From Pseudonocardia sp. CNS-004 (GTDB taxonomy: Bacteria; Actinomycetota; Actinomycetes; Mycobacteriales; Pseudonocardiaceae), in the NCBI GenBank assembly GCA_001942185.1, contig MKJV01000074.1, positions 46,042 through 110,041 of the forward strand: a stretch of DNA of 64,000 nucleotides, read 5' to 3'. Positions 62,905-64,000 of this stretch are shown here, piece by piece (the first letter of the stretch is position 1; each line of letters starts with the position of its first letter). Under the pieces are notes generated by a model. That model was not told where the DNA came from. It saw nothing but the letters and a program-made list of their open reading frames with translations, and ran no database searches. The translations under genes were made by a program, and so were the position numbers.

Positions 62905-63888
62905 GTGCTGATCGTGCGGGGTGCCGAGCTGGTGTGGACGGGGAGCGCCGAGCTGCCGGGGGGCGAGGTCGCCTGCGGATCCGACGGCCGGGTCGTGACC
63001 GGACCGGTCGACGGCGACGTGCTCGACGCCTCGGGCTGCGTCGTCACACCGGGCCTGGTGAACGCCCACCACCACCTGCTGCAGACCGCGTTCCGCACGC
63101 TTCCCGGCACCCGTGGTGTGCCGATGCGCGACTGGCTCCCGCGGATGGCCGCCGCGTACGCCGCGGTCGGCGTCGACGACGAGCTGGCGCACGCCGCGGC
63201 GTCGGCCGGGCTGGCCGAGGCGCTGTTGTGCGGGGTGACGACGGTGGCCGACCACCACCTGACCTGGCCCGCGGGTGACGGGGTGGGGATCGCGCGTGCG
63301 GTCGCCGCCGCGGCGGGTGACCTGGGCGCTCGGCTGGTGTTCGTCCGCGGCAGCGCCCGCGACGACCCGCAGGAGGCGGCGGCCTCCGCGGACGCGATCG
63401 CGGCGGCGCTCGGCGGTGACCCGACGGGGATGGTGCAGGTCGCGGTCGGACCGGCCGGCGTCCACAGCGACGGCGCGGAGACGTTCGCGCTGCTCGGCGA
63501 CGTCGCCCGCCGCCACGGCCTGCGCCGCCGCACCCAGGCGAACGAGCAGGTCGACGTCGAGGTCGCGGCGCAGCGTTACGGCCGCCGCCCCCTCGAACTG
63601 CTGGACGAGTGGGGCTGGCTCGCCCCGGACGTCACGATCGCGCACCTGTGCGACGTGACCGGCGACGAGATCGCCCGGGTCGCGGCGGCCGGGGTGAGCG
63701 CCACCCACGCCCCCGGCTGTGACGTGCCGATGGGCTGGGGCGTCGCGCCCGCCGCCGCGCTGGCCGATGCAGGCGTGCCCGTCGGGCTCGGCACCAGCGG
63801 CGGCGGCAGCAACGACGCAGGTCACCTGCTCGCCGACGCCCGCCTCGCGATGCAGGTGGCGCCGCGCCACCCACGCCCCCGGCTGTGA
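62905..63888 (+). CDS. Amidohydrolase (8-oxoguanine/atrazine-deaminase-like), truncated by a terminal duplication
   Basis: 327 codons before a stop made by the repeat at the window end; homologues run on for another 100 or so residues. TIM-barrel metallohydrolase: the PGLVNAHHHLLQTAF N-terminal pair (His55, His57) and His247 in TIAHLCDVTGDEI are present. The usual HxHxxE is TQANEQ, so the first His is Gln211, and the usual Asp of GLGxDG is Ser298 in GLGTSGGGSNDAGHL. Substitutions in the metal site imply altered chemistry or lost catalysis. Downstream of and probably cotranscribed with the MocR gene. Confidence 0.78.
   Translation: MLIVRGAELVWTGSAELPGGEVACGSDGRVVTGPVDGDVLDASGCVVTPGLVNAHHHLLQTAFRTLPGTRGVPMRDWLPRMAAAYAAVGVDDELAHAAASAGLAEALLCGVTTVADHHLTWPAGDGVGIARAVAAAAGDLGARLVFVRGSARDDPQEAAASADAIAAALGGDPTGMVQVAVGPAGVHSDGAETFALLGDVARRHGLRRRTQANEQVDVEVAAQRYGRRPLELLDEWGWLAPDVTIAHLCDVTGDEIARVAAAGVSATHAPGCDVPMGWGVAPAAALADAGVPVGLGTSGGGSNDAGHLLADARLAMQVAPRHPRPRL
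63698..63836. repeat. Direct repeat, first copy (inside amidohydrolase)
   Basis: GCGCCACCCACGCCCCCGGC through CAGGTCACCTGCTCGCCGA, 139 bases. The second copy at 63864-64000 is the same apart from two missing G residues. Confidence 0.9.
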
Positions 63889-64000
63889 CGTGCCGATGGC
63901 TGGGCGTCGCGCCCGCCGCCGCGCTGGCCGATGCAGGCGTGCCCGTCGGGCTCGGCACCAGCGGCGGCGGCAGCAACGACGCAGGTCACCTGCTCGCCGA
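63864..64000. repeat. Direct repeat, second copy to the window end
   Basis: 137 bases repeating 63698-63836, with GGG to GG and GGGG to GGG changes (bases 63896-63906). It breaks the amidohydrolase frame. It is either a local tandem duplication or an assembly artefact. Confidence 0.9.

Overview
High-GC actinobacterial chromosome segment, most likely Pseudonocardiales (Pseudonocardia-like) or a close relative. The case rests on G/C-rich third codon positions, GTG/TTG starts, several apparently leaderless genes, a mycothiol-linked gene (mscR), and gene order shared with Mycobacterium tuberculosis: DUF2505-murB-L,D-transpeptidase-SDR (Rv0481c-Rv0484c), TrmH-DUF2537-sepH-serC (Rv0881-Rv0884c), a citA-like citrate synthase 2 (Rv0889c) near gltA, and mscR-MBL hydrolase (Rv2259-Rv2260). 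No rRNA, tRNA, CRISPR array, prophage or insertion sequence was seen.

Layout. 1-3.3 kb: DUF2516 tail, YbaK/EbsC, and lon behind a HAIR-type heat-shock operator. 3.4-8.2 kb: three tandem FAD-linked oxidase paralogues with a PPOX-class gene between copies two and three. 8.2-17 kb: purU, DUF2505, murB, L,D-transpeptidase, a coupled MFS/SMP-30 pair, SDR, DUF2530 and an NCS2 purine permease. 17-18.1 kb: an iron box plus hairpin, a fluoroacetyl-CoA-thioesterase-like gene and a 520-bp stretch with no clear gene. 18.1-21.2 kb: a coupled pair resembling conjugation-apparatus proteins, and a glutamate-cysteine ligase. 21.3-31 kb: TrmH, DUF2537, SMP-30, a PAP2/membrane/response-regulator operon, sepH, serC, a repeat-rich membrane protein and a GlxA regulator. 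31-42 kb: four MFS carriers, citrate synthase 2, pdxH, gltA, a GGCT-like protein and vapBC. 42-51 kb: MBL hydrolase/mscR, enoyl-CoA hydratase, two TetR regulators with clear operators, a SRPBCC-DUF2867 protein, APH kinase, NAD-dependent epimerase, thioesterase and monoacylglycerol lipase. 50.8-55.1 kb: a MerR regulator divergent from a fadA-fadB beta-oxidation operon. 55.1-64 kb: a palindrome-rich spacer, ybdK, DedA, a small ABC exporter, a TIGR03943/ArsP-like permease pair, alpha/beta hydrolase, MocR regulator and an amidohydrolase.

A dominant technical signal: about 26 genes carry roughly 46 single-base frame breaks. Almost all are one-base deletions, and both sides of each break encode conserved protein. 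The last 137 bases also repeat sequence found 164-166 bases earlier, with two more one-base losses. I read these as sequencing or assembly errors rather than gene decay, and annotate the broken genes as single loci.

The most interesting biology is non-coding: two families of composite palindromic intergenic repeats (RE1, three copies; RE2, three copies), an IdeR-like iron box feeding a short hairpin-terminated unit with no gene, and a set of well-formed operators (vapBC, two TetR genes, MerR-fad, the MHS carrier, gltA, lon).
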